NCBI RefSeq assembly: GCF_014699005.1
Contig: NZ_JACWZY010000018.1
Location: 1-64,000 of the forward strand
Length of the DNA stretch: 64,000 nucleotides
Direction of reading: 5' to 3'
From: Spirosoma profusum
GTDB taxonomy: Bacteria; Bacteroidota; Bacteroidia; Cytophagales; Spirosomataceae
Shown here: positions 16,394-25,597 of the stretch, piece by piece
Position numbering within the stretch: position 1 is the first letter of the stretch
Layout of the letters: each line of letters opens with the position of its first letter
Notes under the pieces: generated by a model
Databases searched by the model: none
Seen by the model: the letters and a program-made list of their open reading frames with translations, nothing else
Told to the model about the DNA's origin: nothing
Translations under genes and position numbers: made by a program

Positions 16394-17114
16394 CGGAAGT
16401 TGGATTTATAGGTTGGCCGGATTTGCCTTGTTGCCGGAAATAATCGATAAGTACGTCGCGCACCAGATAATTGAGATCTTCCCGTTTTACGGGATTCTTG
16501 AGGAAGCCCGCATCGTCGCCACCGTTCGCTACATAGTCACTCATCAATACGGTATAATTCTCGTTTGGCTGAAGCGTTCGCCCGTTGGTGAACGTAACAG
16601 CCTGCACCTGCTTATCGTGAATTTTTGCTCGAATGCCCCCAACGACCAATCCACTGCCCTGCACAAAATGATTGAGCATTTTCTGGAGCATATCGCCCGT
16701 AACAGTCAACACAACCAGTTGATTATCAAATGGCATTACCTCGAAAATCGAGCCGATGGTAATATTCCCTTTCGGTAAGTTTGTCCGAATGCCGCCGTAA
16801 TTCAGATGTGAACAATCAATCGGTTTGCCATATCGTTGAGTAGCCTGTTTGAGCATCGCGTCGGTGAGAATATCGTTTAACGGAGCATCGGGTAATCCTT
16901 TATCAATAGGTCCGGTCGATTGAGCCAGCACTTCGTTCATGGTTTTATCGAGCTTCTCCCGATAGGGCTGTAGGAAACGGGCGACGCTGCTGTCGGTTGA
17001 TGCTGATAACGAATCAACGCCAATTCGGTTCGCCTTCCTCGATGCCAGATGATAGCCGCCTGGATTGCAAGCCAAAAGGCCGATTAAGGCCAGATATAAC
17101 AACGATTTCTTCAT
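16371..17114 (-). CDS. 5'-nucleotidase C-terminal domain lipoprotein
   Basis: From the ATG at 17114 the product is 247 residues. It has a lipoprotein signal (KKSLLYLALIGLLAC, lipobox cysteine near residue 16), then the 5'-nucleotidase C-terminal domain: NDILTDAMLKQATQRYG, NYGGIRTNLPKGNITIG, EVMPFDNQLVVLTVTG and YTVLMSDYVANGGDD. This domain binds the nucleoside in UshA-type enzymes. It is encoded upstream of the catalytic half and overlaps it by 23 bp. The domain order along the transcript is therefore the reverse of that in single-chain UshA. An in-frame ATG at 17153 would destroy the N-terminal position of the signal, so I prefer 17114. Confidence 0.88.
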   Translation of the reverse strand: MKKSLLYLALIGLLACNPGGYHLASRKANRIGVDSLSASTDSSVARFLQPYREKLDKTMNEVLAQSTGPIDKGLPDAPLNDILTDAMLKQATQRYGKPIDCSHLNYGGIRTNLPKGNITIGSIFEVMPFDNQLVVLTVTGDMLQKMLNHFVQGSGLVVGGIRAKIHDKQVQAVTFTNGRTLQPNENYTVLMSDYVANGGDDAGFLKNPVKREDLNYLVRDVLIDYFRQQGKSGQPINPTSDGRISIE

Positions 17115-17273
17115 ACGTATCGGTAAGTTCGGAAACGTTACGTAGTCGTGCACTAAGAAAAGTAGAGAAAATGTTTACAACCTTCTCCAAAAATAAAGAG
17201 ATAAGACCGCAGGAACAGCTTGTTAATGAAATTTAATATACTTGAGAAAGATTACCGACGTAGCACAGGTGAA

Positions 17274-18419
17274 TTAAATCTGGCCATCTGGCAATGTGAT
17301 TGTCGTTGGTTCTGGCCGATAACCAACCCGACGAATACGTCCGAAACCACCCAGACCAATCTGTAAATTAATAAAACCACCCGCAAAGGGCTTGGTGTCC
17401 AGCATCGGGCTGTATGATAATTTGGTACGTATAAACCAGAAATTGGCTTCTGCCCGATCATATTTAGGCGTATTGTCGCCTAGCTTAATGTCAAGTACAA
17501 GTCCGCCGGTAGGGGCATAGTCGGTGAGCGAGAAGCCTTTGTATCGTTCGTCTTTACGGTCTGTTGGCGCCAGGGCGAGTAATCGGTAGCCGAGATAGGG
17601 TATAACGCGGATACGGGGTGCATCGCTCACAATTTGCCCAATTCCCGCTTCAAACAGCATAGGCGTAACCGCCATGCCGCTTTCCCAAGTGTGGTTCTGA
17701 TAATCAAATCCTGCCCGGATACTGCCGTTATAAAGGGTAGGATGGAGCATGATAATGGTTCGACGAAGGGCAACGTCAATGCCAAATACAACGCCCCCCG
17801 ATGGTGTAAATGCTTGAGAGATAGGGCCCATAGGTTGCATTAATCCTCCACCAAAAAAGAAGCCGTAGCCAACTTTTGACGTATGATACGTAGTGACCAG
17901 ATCGGGCGTATCGTAGAGCCGTTGCACAACCTGCTGTTGCCAGCGTTTTAATTCCGTTACGTCATCTCCGCCACCCGTTTCGGCCCGAAACCGATTGACT
18001 TCACCCCCCAGCTCCGAGTTGGTCATGTATTCAATCTGTTTGGCCTGCTGTTTAAATCGTCGGTCGGCTCCCAGCGCAACCAGTTTGGCTTTCATCAGGC
18101 GTGTGTGCACCTCGACCAGATCGAACAGGACCTGGTTGTAGGCCAGCGTCCGCTCATGACGAGCCGTTTCGGATACCCACGACAGGTTGCGGAACATCAG
18201 ACAGAACGACTCAATGGCCGGGGCACCCCAGGTCGATAACGTACGGGCTTCATAACCAATCTGATAATAAAATTCGGAGCCACCCAAGCCCGGTTGTGTA
18301 GGCGACCGAAAATCGGAAAGTTGAAGTCTACGTGTCGCACTCCAGTGTAACGTATCAATTGTTGCCTGGGCAGAGCCGAGGTAAGGCAACAAAAGTAGTA
18401 CAAGGAGTAAGCGGGCCAT
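17274..18419 (-). CDS. secreted DUF922-like protein with outer-membrane barrel
   Basis: This 381-residue protein has a signal peptide (MARLLLVLLLLPYLGSAQA). The N-terminal half has a DUF922-like look: HWSATRRLQLSDF, then RHERTLAYNQVLFDLVEVHTR, resembling the HE...E pattern of that putative metallopeptidase family. From about residue 190 alternating glycine/aromatic strands (YGFFFGGGLMQP, GVVFGIDVALRR, VIPYLGYRLLAL, GGFINLQIGLGGFGR) suggest an outer-membrane beta-barrel. The role is unknown and both domain calls are by eye. It stands alone between divergent intergenic regions, without a clear operon partner. Confidence 0.55.
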   Translation of the reverse strand: MARLLLVLLLLPYLGSAQATIDTLHWSATRRLQLSDFRSPTQPGLGGSEFYYQIGYEARTLSTWGAPAIESFCLMFRNLSWVSETARHERTLAYNQVLFDLVEVHTRLMKAKLVALGADRRFKQQAKQIEYMTNSELGGEVNRFRAETGGGDDVTELKRWQQQVVQRLYDTPDLVTTYHTSKVGYGFFFGGGLMQPMGPISQAFTPSGGVVFGIDVALRRTIIMLHPTLYNGSIRAGFDYQNHTWESGMAVTPMLFEAGIGQIVSDAPRIRVIPYLGYRLLALAPTDRKDERYKGFSLTDYAPTGGLVLDIKLGDNTPKYDRAEANFWFIRTKLSYSPMLDTKPFAGGFINLQIGLGGFGRIRRVGYRPEPTTITLPDGQI

Positions 18420-18606
18420 AGCAGGTGTCGCTAAATATGGAGTGTAAAAATAGCAGTTAAGTTATTTATAGCAAGTCACTTAGCCTTAATTCGAATCCGG
18501 GTAAAATAAACTCACCTGAGAACCATTCATCCAAGAGTAGGGTAAGATAAAAGAGAATATCGTTGTATTAGTCGTTACCTGGTGTCAATAGTAACAAAAA
18601 GTATGC

Positions 18607-18639
18607 AAAAAAGCGCGATCCCGTTACCGAGACCGCGCT
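18607..18639 (-). terminator. ahcY terminator
   Basis: On the minus strand an AGCGCG/CGCGCT-bounded hairpin is followed by TTTTTT. It lies about 125 bp after the ahcY stop, beyond an inverted-repeat element. Confidence 0.6.
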
Positions 18640-18645
18640 CACATC

Positions 18646-18759
18646 TGAACCGGGATTTAACAGATTTGAGAATTTTCAGGATTTTGTTTTCGCTTCGTTG
18701 AATCGCAATCATCAGAAACAAAATCCTGAAAATCCCCAAATCTGTTAAATCCCGGTTCG
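18646..18759. repeat. inverted-repeat element, AACCGGGATTTA family, copy 1
   Basis: Arms of about 43 bp (18646-18689 and 18716-18759) run AACCGGGATTTAACAGATTT... and back, with centre TCGCTTCGTTGAA. A second copy with the same outer ends and the same centre motif lies at 25461-25574. It directly follows the ahcY stop. Confidence 0.75.
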
Positions 18760-18762
18760 GAC

Positions 18763-20073
18763 TTAATACCGATACATCTCCGACTTGAACGGACCTTCAA
18801 CCGATACGCCGATGTAGTCAGCCTGTTCCTGCTCCAGCGGCTCCAGTTTTGCGCCAACGTGCGCCAAGTGCAGAGCGGCTACTTTCTCGTCCAGTTTTTT
18901 CGGTAGTACGTATACTTTGTTTTCGTACTTGTCTGCATTAGCCCAAAGCTCAAGTTGCGCCAGCGTCTGGTTCGAGAACGAGCACGACATCACAAAGCTG
19001 GGGTGCCCCATTGCACAACCAAGGTTTACCAAACGACCTTCGGCCAGTACGATAATTTCCTTGCCATCAATTTCGTACATGTCGACCTGTGGTTTGATCT
19101 GGCTTTTGCCATGACCGTAATTTTCGTTCAACCAGGCCATGTCAATCTCATTGTCGAAGTGACCGATGTTGCAGACAACGGCTTTATCTTTCATGGCTTT
19201 GAAATGCCGACCCTTAATAATGTTAACATTACCAGTTGCCGTTACGAAAATCTGAGCGCGGGTAGCAGCCTCATCCATCGTAACCACTTCATAACCATCC
19301 ATAGCCGCTTGCAGCGCGCAGATTGGGTCGATTTCGGTTACCAGTACGCGACAGCCTGCGCCACGTAGCGACTCAGCTGAACCTTTACCTACGTCGCCAT
19401 AACCAGCCACAACGGCTACTTTACCAGCCAGCATCAAATCGGTTGCCCGACGGATAGCGTCGACCAGCGATTCGCGGCAGCCGTATTTGTTATCGAATTT
19501 CGACTTCGTTACCGAATCGTTTACGTTGATTGATGGCAGATGCAACGTACCGTTTTTCATCCGCTCATACAGGCGGTGAACACCCGTCGTGGTTTCTTCC
19601 GAAAGCCCTTTAATGCCCTGAATCAGTTCAGGATAGACGTCGAAAACCATGTTGGTCAGGTCGCCACCGTCGTCGAGAATCATGTTCAATGGCTTACGAT
19701 CTTCGCCGAAAAACAGCGTTTGCTCGATGCACCAGTTGAACTCTTCTTCGTTCATGCCTTTCCATGCGTACACCGGAATACCGGCCGCAGCGATAGCAGC
19801 CGCAGCGTGATCCTGTGTCGAGAAAATGTTACAAGACGACCAGGTTACATCAGCACCCAATTCAACCAGCGTTTCAATCAGCACGGCGGTTTGGATGGTC
19901 ATGTGCAGGCACCCGGCGACGCGGGCTCCCTGTAGTGGTTTTGATGGGCCATATTCAGCCCGAAGAGCCATCAGGCCCGGCATTTCAGCTTCGGCCAGAC
20001 GAATTTCCTTGCGGCCCCATTCGGCCAGCGCGATGTCCTTAACCTTGTAGGGGACGTAGGTTGACGTTTGCAT
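18763..20073 (-). CDS. ahcY: adenosylhomocysteinase
   Basis: AhcY hydrolyses S-adenosylhomocysteine to adenosine and homocysteine, relieving product inhibition of methyltransferases. From ATG 20073 the protein is 436 residues ([20 protein letters not shown]). Landmarks are [40 protein letters not shown] (substrate site and the lysine of the NAD-linked site), the NAD-binding GYGDVGKG, and the C-terminal [10 protein letters not shown], whose lysine and tyrosine contact NAD of the partner subunit. An upstream ATG at 20106 would add 11 unusual residues, so I prefer 20073. It is cytoplasmic and a single-gene unit with its own terminator. Confidence 0.95.
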   Translation of the reverse strand: MQTSTYVPYKVKDIALAEWGRKEIRLAEAEMPGLMALRAEYGPSKPLQGARVAGCLHMTIQTAVLIETLVELGADVTWSSCNIFSTQDHAAAAIAAAGIPVYAWKGMNEEEFNWCIEQTLFFGEDRKPLNMILDDGGDLTNMVFDVYPELIQGIKGLSEETTTGVHRLYERMKNGTLHLPSINVNDSVTKSKFDNKYGCRESLVDAIRRATDLMLAGKVAVVAGYGDVGKGSAESLRGAGCRVLVTEIDPICALQAAMDGYEVVTMDEAATRAQIFVTATGNVNIIKGRHFKAMKDKAVVCNIGHFDNEIDMAWLNENYGHGKSQIKPQVDMYEIDGKEIIVLAEGRLVNLGCAMGHPSFVMSCSFSNQTLAQLELWANADKYENKVYVLPKKLDEKVAALHLAHVGAKLEPLEQEQADYIGVSVEGPFKSEMYRY

Positions 20074-20278
20074 AGTGTTTAAATACAAGTGAAGCTCCAT
20101 TTGCACCTAATATCGGCCACTCACTCCACGGTTGATTTCTTAGTAAAGTGCAAAAATAAGTGCTAAGACGCAGAATCCCTACCCGAATTGAAATACTTTC
20201 GCGGATGAACGCTGATAGGTAGCCCGTAACAAGTTTCGACTAACCCATTCTGAATGATGGTATGTACTACGTTAATGA

Positions 20279-22141
20279 TCAATTTTCAACTGCCTGCAAT
20301 CGAGCTACTTTGCCGTCCATGGTGGTCACCAATACGTCGTGGTCATTCAGTACACAAATCCGGTTAACCATTGCGTTCGATAATTTGTGCGCCCAGATGA
20401 CCTGTCGTTTCGGGCGATCAACGGCCAAGACAACGCCATCGTCAGTTGGAACAAATATCCTGCCATTTCGCTCGGTGATGGGCGACGGACTAATCTCGTA
20501 GCCGAACTTACAATTAACGTACCACGCGGGCTGCGGCTGGCTGGAACGAGTGGATAAAGCCCACAACGTATCGTTCATACATTTAACGTAGAACAGTGTT
20601 TTATCTTCTGATAAACCGCTGGATTCGAAACCTTTATGTTCATTCGTTTTCCAGATTTCTTTTCCTGTTTCGGCGTCAATTGCAGTTACGGTTCGGTCGG
20701 GAGTCTGAAGAAAAATACGGCCATCGGTCAGAATCGGTACGCCGGCTGCGGGTGAGAAATTGCGCCCTTTCCCATTAGTCCAGGTCCAGTCGAGTTGGCC
20801 AGTTTTTCGGTTAAATGCATAAAGCGACGACCCCCACGAGCCAATAAAAACTCGTTTTTTATCGGCCACCGGTACCGATTCGATAAATCCTTTTACACCG
20901 TCGAATGTCCACTGTTCAGCCCCATTTTTCAACGACAACGCCCGAAATTTTCCTTCCGAACTACCAATGTATACGGACTTCCCGTCGATGAGCGGACAGG
21001 CCACAATCGGTTTGCCCGTTGCTACGTTCCACAACGGTTTGCCGCTACGTTTGTCCAGGCAATAAATGGTTCCGTCGGTCGATGCGAAGACAATACGATT
21101 TTTTTGCATGGCTGGCGTCGAATAGATTTTTCCACCCGTCGCGAATCGCCATTTTACGGAACCGTCGGCCAGCGACAGAGCTACTATCTGTCCATTTGTG
21201 TTAGGATAAATAGCCATTTCTTTATTGGCAATGATACCTGCACCGATGTCACTGCTGTCTTGCTTTTCCCAGACGGCTTTCACATTGGCGTGCTGCTGAT
21301 TGACCTGATAAGAGGGCCGTTCATACGTAGCGTTCGACTGCGCAAAATGGTGATTTACAAGCGGAACAACCCGCCAGGGCGCAGCCGTCTGACCGGGCGT
21401 ATCGCTAACGGTAGGCGTACGTACCGCGAATGACAACGTATCATTTTGGATCGTGACGAGATTATAGCCGCCAACCGCATCTTTGGCGCGCAGATTCGAA
21501 CGCCCCATCGTTCCCGGAATACCTTCGAAATCCATCGCTTTATTGGCGTGGCCGTGTCCGCAGAAAGCAGCCTGTACGTTGGTCTTTTTAATTTCGTCGA
21601 TAATTAAATTCCAGTTCGCCAGCGAGTTATCAAGTGGATAGTGGTTCAGGAAAATAACCGGTTTGTCGGAGCCTTTCAGTTTATCGACTTCGCTACGTAG
21701 CCACAGCACGTCCTCGCGGCTCACCAGTCCCGGCGACATCCGCATGTTGGGACCGCTGCCGCAGCCGATGAACCGGTATTTTCCAAAATCGAACGCAAAA
21801 TGTTCGGCACCAAATACTTTCCGAAAGCTGTTACAGCCGTTTTCCGACCACTTGGTATCGTGGTTTCCGGGGAAGACGTACCACTTTCGGGTAAGTCCAT
21901 CCATGATTTTTTTTGCCTGCGCAAATTCTGCGTCTGAGCCGAAGTCTGTTACGTCGCCGGTGAAAATAATGAAGTCGATGTCAGGTAAAGCGTTGATATC
22001 GTTGACGGTACGTTGCAGGTCTTCGGCGGCCGTTTCGGGAGCACCAACGTGCGTATCGGTCACAAAAGCAAACCGGATGGGTTGGGCTAGTGCTACGTAG
22101 CCAATCAGCAGGAGAAAAAGAAACGTAATGAATTTAGACAT
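20279..22141 (-). CDS. metallophosphoesterase fused to PQQ-type beta-propeller
   Basis: From ATG 22141 the 620-residue product has a signal peptide (FITFLFLLLIGYVALAQ) and a calcineurin-like phosphoesterase domain with metal motifs FVTDTHVG, TGDVTDFG, FPGNHDTK, LNHYPLDN and CGHGHAN in the first 260 residues. The C-terminal half is a PQQ/BamB-like beta-propeller with repeats such as DGSVKWRFATGGKIYSTPA, GKPLWNVATGKPIVACPL and GQLDWTWTNGKGRNFSPAA. It is probably a periplasmic phosphoesterase with a sensing or docking propeller; the substrate is unknown. The propeller ends at the C terminus with no sorting domain. It is encoded alone, followed upstream by an inverted-repeat element. Confidence 0.85.
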   Translation of the reverse strand: MSKFITFLFLLLIGYVALAQPIRFAFVTDTHVGAPETAAEDLQRTVNDINALPDIDFIIFTGDVTDFGSDAEFAQAKKIMDGLTRKWYVFPGNHDTKWSENGCNSFRKVFGAEHFAFDFGKYRFIGCGSGPNMRMSPGLVSREDVLWLRSEVDKLKGSDKPVIFLNHYPLDNSLANWNLIIDEIKKTNVQAAFCGHGHANKAMDFEGIPGTMGRSNLRAKDAVGGYNLVTIQNDTLSFAVRTPTVSDTPGQTAAPWRVVPLVNHHFAQSNATYERPSYQVNQQHANVKAVWEKQDSSDIGAGIIANKEMAIYPNTNGQIVALSLADGSVKWRFATGGKIYSTPAMQKNRIVFASTDGTIYCLDKRSGKPLWNVATGKPIVACPLIDGKSVYIGSSEGKFRALSLKNGAEQWTFDGVKGFIESVPVADKKRVFIGSWGSSLYAFNRKTGQLDWTWTNGKGRNFSPAAGVPILTDGRIFLQTPDRTVTAIDAETGKEIWKTNEHKGFESSGLSEDKTLFYVKCMNDTLWALSTRSSQPQPAWYVNCKFGYEISPSPITERNGRIFVPTDDGVVLAVDRPKRQVIWAHKLSNAMVNRICVLNDHDVLVTTMDGKVARLQAVEN

Positions 22142-22178
22142 GTCGTTGAGAAAGGCTTTCAATCAGTTCAGGGGTCTG

Positions 22179-22268
22179 TTTTGTCATGCTGAGGTACGAA
22201 GCATCTTACTGTATCCCTACAAACGAGTTGGGATATTTTAAGATGCTTCGTGCCTCAGCATGACAAAA
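22179..22268. repeat. inverted-repeat element, TGTCATGCTGAGGCACGAAG family, copy 1
   Basis: Near-perfect arms of about 28 bp (22179-22208 and 22242-22268) surround a short loop. A second copy with nearly identical arms lies at 43893-43980. It lies in the divergent gap between the phosphoesterase and GNAT genes. Confidence 0.8.
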
Positions 22269-22399
22269 ATAGAGTTTTCACCACTATACTCTCAGAAAAG
22301 TAACGCATACATTTACCAAATCCCCGCTCAGATTTGGGAACGCCACGTTATAGGCTTCTGTTAAGTCAAATAGAAAAATCCCCATCAATAAACACCACT

Positions 22400-22861
22400 A
22401 TGAACGAGATTTCTATCATCCCTTATGAACCTGCCTATCAACCCGACTTTAAACGTCTGAATGTTGACTGGATTTCGCATTATTTCACGGTCGAAAAACA
22501 TGATCTCGAACAACTGGATGAGCCTGAGAAATATATACTTCCAAATGATGGTCAGATTCTTTTCGCCAAAGAAGGTGATACTATTCTTGGCTGCGTAGCG
22601 ATTGTAAATATGGGCGAAACGGGTTTTGAACTCGCCAAAATGGCTGTTTCGCCCGAAGCGCGGGGTAAGGGAATCGGAAAAAAATTGTGCGTAGCCGCCA
22701 TCGACTACGCACGTAAAAAAGGTGTAAAAACACTCTGGCTCGAATCAAACCGCCGACTCACGCCGGCCCTGACCATGTATGCCAGCGTTGGTTTTCGCGA
22801 AGTACCGAGTGTACCGACTCCCTACGCCCGTGCCGATATTCGCATGGAGATGGAGCTATAG
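22400..22861 (+). CDS. GNAT-family N-acetyltransferase
   Basis: This 153-residue GNAT protein has the central motif A segment ELAKMAVSPEARGKGIGKKLC, the acetyl-CoA pyrophosphate loop (RGKGIG), and a C-terminal LWLESNRRLTPALTMYASVGFRE motif B. The acceptor is unknown. I start it at ATG 22400 (NEISIIPYEPAY); the frame is open to 22334 but that part has no family similarity. It runs to within 4 bp of the convergent GH20 stop, so there is no room for a separate terminator between them. Confidence 0.85.
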   Translation: MNEISIIPYEPAYQPDFKRLNVDWISHYFTVEKHDLEQLDEPEKYILPNDGQILFAKEGDTILGCVAIVNMGETGFELAKMAVSPEARGKGIGKKLCVAAIDYARKKGVKTLWLESNRRLTPALTMYASVGFREVPSVPTPYARADIRMEMEL

Positions 22862-22864
22862 GCA

Positions 22865-24526
22865 TCACTTTTTCGTTATTTCTTTCGGCATTACATACTC
22901 GAACGTATTATTAATGGGGGCTTCGAAATAATTGACTTTCAGGTAGTCTAATCGCTTATTGTGTGTAGCCAACCGTTGTTTGAAATCGTCCAGATTTTTG
23001 CTTTCCATAGGTGTCCAGGCGGTTTCGGCAACGGCAATCAGGCGGGGAAATGCCATGTATTCAACGTAGTGGGTAGTTGGCAAATACTCCGACCAGACGT
23101 TGGCCTGAACACCCAGTACGTGTTTGGCTTGCTCCGCGGTTAAACTATCGGTCACCGACGGATTAAAGCTGTAAACTTTATCCAGTGTCAGCAGCCCACC
23201 AATGGCAACGGGCTGGGTTTTCGGATCAGCCTGGTAATAATCGAGGTAGCAATACGTAGTGGGACTCATTACTACGTCGTGGTTTTGCCGGGCGGCTGCA
23301 ATACCGCCACTGATACCCCGCCAACTCATTACCGTAGCATTCGGCGAGAGGCCCCCTTCCAGAATTTCATCCCAACCGATAATACGTCGGCCTTTCGACG
23401 TGACGAATTTGTCGATACGTCGGATGAAATAACTCTGGAGTTCGTGCTCGTCTTTCAGGCCCTCTTTCTTCATCAGTTCCTGACAGAATTTGCTTTGTTT
23501 CCATTCTTTTTTCGGGCACTCATCGCCACCGATGTGAATATATTTGCTTGGAAACAAGTCCATTACTTCGGTCAGTACGTTTTCCAGGAATGTAAAGGTT
23601 TCTTCACGTGGAAACAGCACGTGGTCATGAACCCCCCATGTACCCGACACTGGCATAACCTGATCGGGATTAGCGCCGAGTTCGGGATAGACCGACAACA
23701 CCGCTACTGAATGTCCCGGCATTTCAATCTCGGGAATTACTGTAATGAACCGATCCTGGGCGTATTTCACTACGTCGCGCACGTCGTTTTGTGTGTAAAA
23801 ACCGCCATACGGTTTGTCGTCGTATTTGCGGTCGCGGTAGTGCCCTACCATTGTCGACTGCCGAATGGAAGCCTGTTCAGTCAACTTGGGATATTTCTTG
23901 ATTTCGATGCGCCAGCCTTGGTCTTCGGTCAAATGCCAGTGAAATACATTCATTTTGTGAAGGGCCAGCAGGTCGATGTATTTTTTGATGAAAGCGACCG
24001 GATAAAACTGACGACCTGCATCGAGCATCGACCCGCGATACCCGTAGCGGGGACGGTCTTCAATGGCGCAGGCGGGCACCGACCAAGTAACACCATCTAC
24101 TTTTGTCGGACTGAAAACTGTCGCTGGCATTAGTTGCATCAGCGTTTGTACGGCGTAGAAATAACCTTGTGGTTTTTCGGCCGAAATCACGATTTGTTTA
24201 GGCGAAACGGTCAGCGTGTATCCTTCCTCACCTAATTTTCCACCACTGGCTGGAACAAACGAAATGCCTTTCGATGACTTACCCGCATTGACGGTTGGCA
24301 ACGTACCGGTTGATTTCGCCAGTTGGTCGGCCAGAACCTGCGCAATCCGACGTACTTCCGGGTCGGTAGCCGCTACGTTAATGACTGGTTTGGCGGGCAG
24401 TACGTATGCACCGCTACGTGTTTCCAGGCTTGTAGGTTTAGGTAGGATGGCGAAGGTTGCCGTTTGTGCGTAGAGCGTCTTTACCGCCAACCCAACTACA
24501 ACTAAGCAGACAGTCAGTTTTTTCAT
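22865..24526 (-). CDS. beta-N-acetylhexosaminidase, GH20
   Basis: This 553-residue secreted GH20 enzyme releases terminal GlcNAc/GalNAc from chitin oligosaccharides or glycans by substrate-assisted catalysis. It has a signal peptide (about 20 residues, ending TLYAQ). A GH20b-type N-terminal domain spans about 25-150. The catalytic barrel shows FHWHLTEDQGWRIEIKKYP, IPEIEMPGHS, and the catalytic Asp-Glu pair in HIGGDECPKKEW near residue 325, then WDEILEGG and VMSWRG. The length is typical for Bacteroidota enzymes. It is transcribed on its own, toward the GNAT gene. Cell location is probably periplasmic, since no lipobox is seen. Confidence 0.93.
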   Translation of the reverse strand: MKKLTVCLVVVGLAVKTLYAQTATFAILPKPTSLETRSGAYVLPAKPVINVAATDPEVRRIAQVLADQLAKSTGTLPTVNAGKSSKGISFVPASGGKLGEEGYTLTVSPKQIVISAEKPQGYFYAVQTLMQLMPATVFSPTKVDGVTWSVPACAIEDRPRYGYRGSMLDAGRQFYPVAFIKKYIDLLALHKMNVFHWHLTEDQGWRIEIKKYPKLTEQASIRQSTMVGHYRDRKYDDKPYGGFYTQNDVRDVVKYAQDRFITVIPEIEMPGHSVAVLSVYPELGANPDQVMPVSGTWGVHDHVLFPREETFTFLENVLTEVMDLFPSKYIHIGGDECPKKEWKQSKFCQELMKKEGLKDEHELQSYFIRRIDKFVTSKGRRIIGWDEILEGGLSPNATVMSWRGISGGIAAARQNHDVVMSPTTYCYLDYYQADPKTQPVAIGGLLTLDKVYSFNPSVTDSLTAEQAKHVLGVQANVWSEYLPTTHYVEYMAFPRLIAVAETAWTPMESKNLDDFKQRLATHNKRLDYLKVNYFEAPINNTFEYVMPKEITKK

Positions 24527-24758
24527 GGAAAAGAAGTATCGGATTTATCCCACAAAACTACGAGATGTTCGAATCGGGCCTTCGTCAAATCAAAGCCTGT
24601 TCCTCAAAAGTCCTTCTATATTTTCTCCGGTTGGCTCTGGTAGAATCTGGATTCAGGACAAAAACACGGTTATACAGGCAGAATAGCCCTAAATTATAGT
24701 TTGGGGCATTGAGTGCGAAAACGTTTGCACATTTTCAATATTTTTTTAGTCGGAACCA

Positions 24759-25397
24759 TTACTGTAGATAAGGTCCCAACACTTTTGCCCAACGCTCGTA
24801 ACCGGCCGGAAGCATGTGCAAACTATCAGATTTAAATAATTCGGGAACGGGCTGTCCATTTTTTAGCAGCATAACGGGACGAATATCAACGAATTGCGTC
24901 TTTTTTTGCTTCGCCAGAAACTCTTGAATGAGTCGATTTCCTGCGTCGATTTCAGGAAAATATTTCCGGCGAGATGGACTTGGCTTTATGGAGATAAAGG
25001 TGAACGTAGCGTCGGGAAGTTTCTTTCGAACTTTTTCGAAGAGCGTTACAAAGCGCTCATAGATTTGCTGGCCGGTCGCACCGGTTGCTGCGTCATTTTC
25101 ACCTGCATACAAAACAATCTGTTTGGGTGCATAGGCAACGATTGCCCGGTCGGCGAAGTGAATAACATCAGTCAGCGTCGATCCACCAAATCCTCGATTC
25201 AATACGTTTTTATTCGGAAAATAATTGCCCAGATTTTCCCAGAGCCGAATCGACGAGCTGCCCGTAAACACAATAGGTCGCTGGGGTGGGGGTGATGTCT
25301 TATCGGCTTTTTCAAATGCCTGAATTTCACCTTCAAATTTGTTCTCCTGAGCGAAGGCGAAAATGGGCAATAGGAACAGTAATACGTAGCGTAGCAT
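24759..25397 (-). CDS. secreted SGNH/GDSL hydrolase
   Basis: This 212-residue SGNH esterase has a signal peptide (LRYVLLFLLPIFAFAQ) and the four blocks of the family: block I FTGSSSIRLWENL with the nucleophile serine, block II GFGGSTLTD (oxyanion glycine), block III YAGENDAATG (asparagine), and block V SLHMLPAGYERWA with catalytic Asp/Ser-x-His. It is close to the platelet-activating-factor acetylhydrolase-like subgroup, which often deacetylates sugars. GH20 lies downstream on the same strand but more than 200 bp away, so a shared role in amino-sugar use is only suggestive. Confidence 0.88.
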   Translation of the reverse strand: MLRYVLLFLLPIFAFAQENKFEGEIQAFEKADKTSPPPQRPIVFTGSSSIRLWENLGNYFPNKNVLNRGFGGSTLTDVIHFADRAIVAYAPKQIVLYAGENDAATGATGQQIYERFVTLFEKVRKKLPDATFTFISIKPSPSRRKYFPEIDAGNRLIQEFLAKQKKTQFVDIRPVMLLKNGQPVPELFKSDSLHMLPAGYERWAKVLGPYLQ

Positions 25398-25460
25398 GAG
25401 TACCGAAATATTGTTTTAGGTAAAAGGCAATAAGCAACCGAAAACTCATGGTCAATATAA

Positions 25461-25574
25461 ATCAGAACCGGGATTTAGCTGATTTTAGGATTTTCCGGAT
25501 TTTGTTTTTCGCTTCGTTGAAGCGCTTTTCTACAAAATCGTTAAATCCTAAAATCAGCTAAATCCCGGTTCTGA
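25461..25574. repeat. inverted-repeat element, AACCGGGATTTA family, copy 2
   Basis: Arms AGAACCGGGATTTAGCTGA... at 25461-25490 and 25546-25574 are complementary, with the centre CGCTTCGTTGAAGCG shared with the copy at 18646-18759. It lies between the giant repeat protein stop and the SGNH gene start. Confidence 0.75.
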
Positions 25575-25597
25575 CTAACTTAATCGTACGTCTCTAC

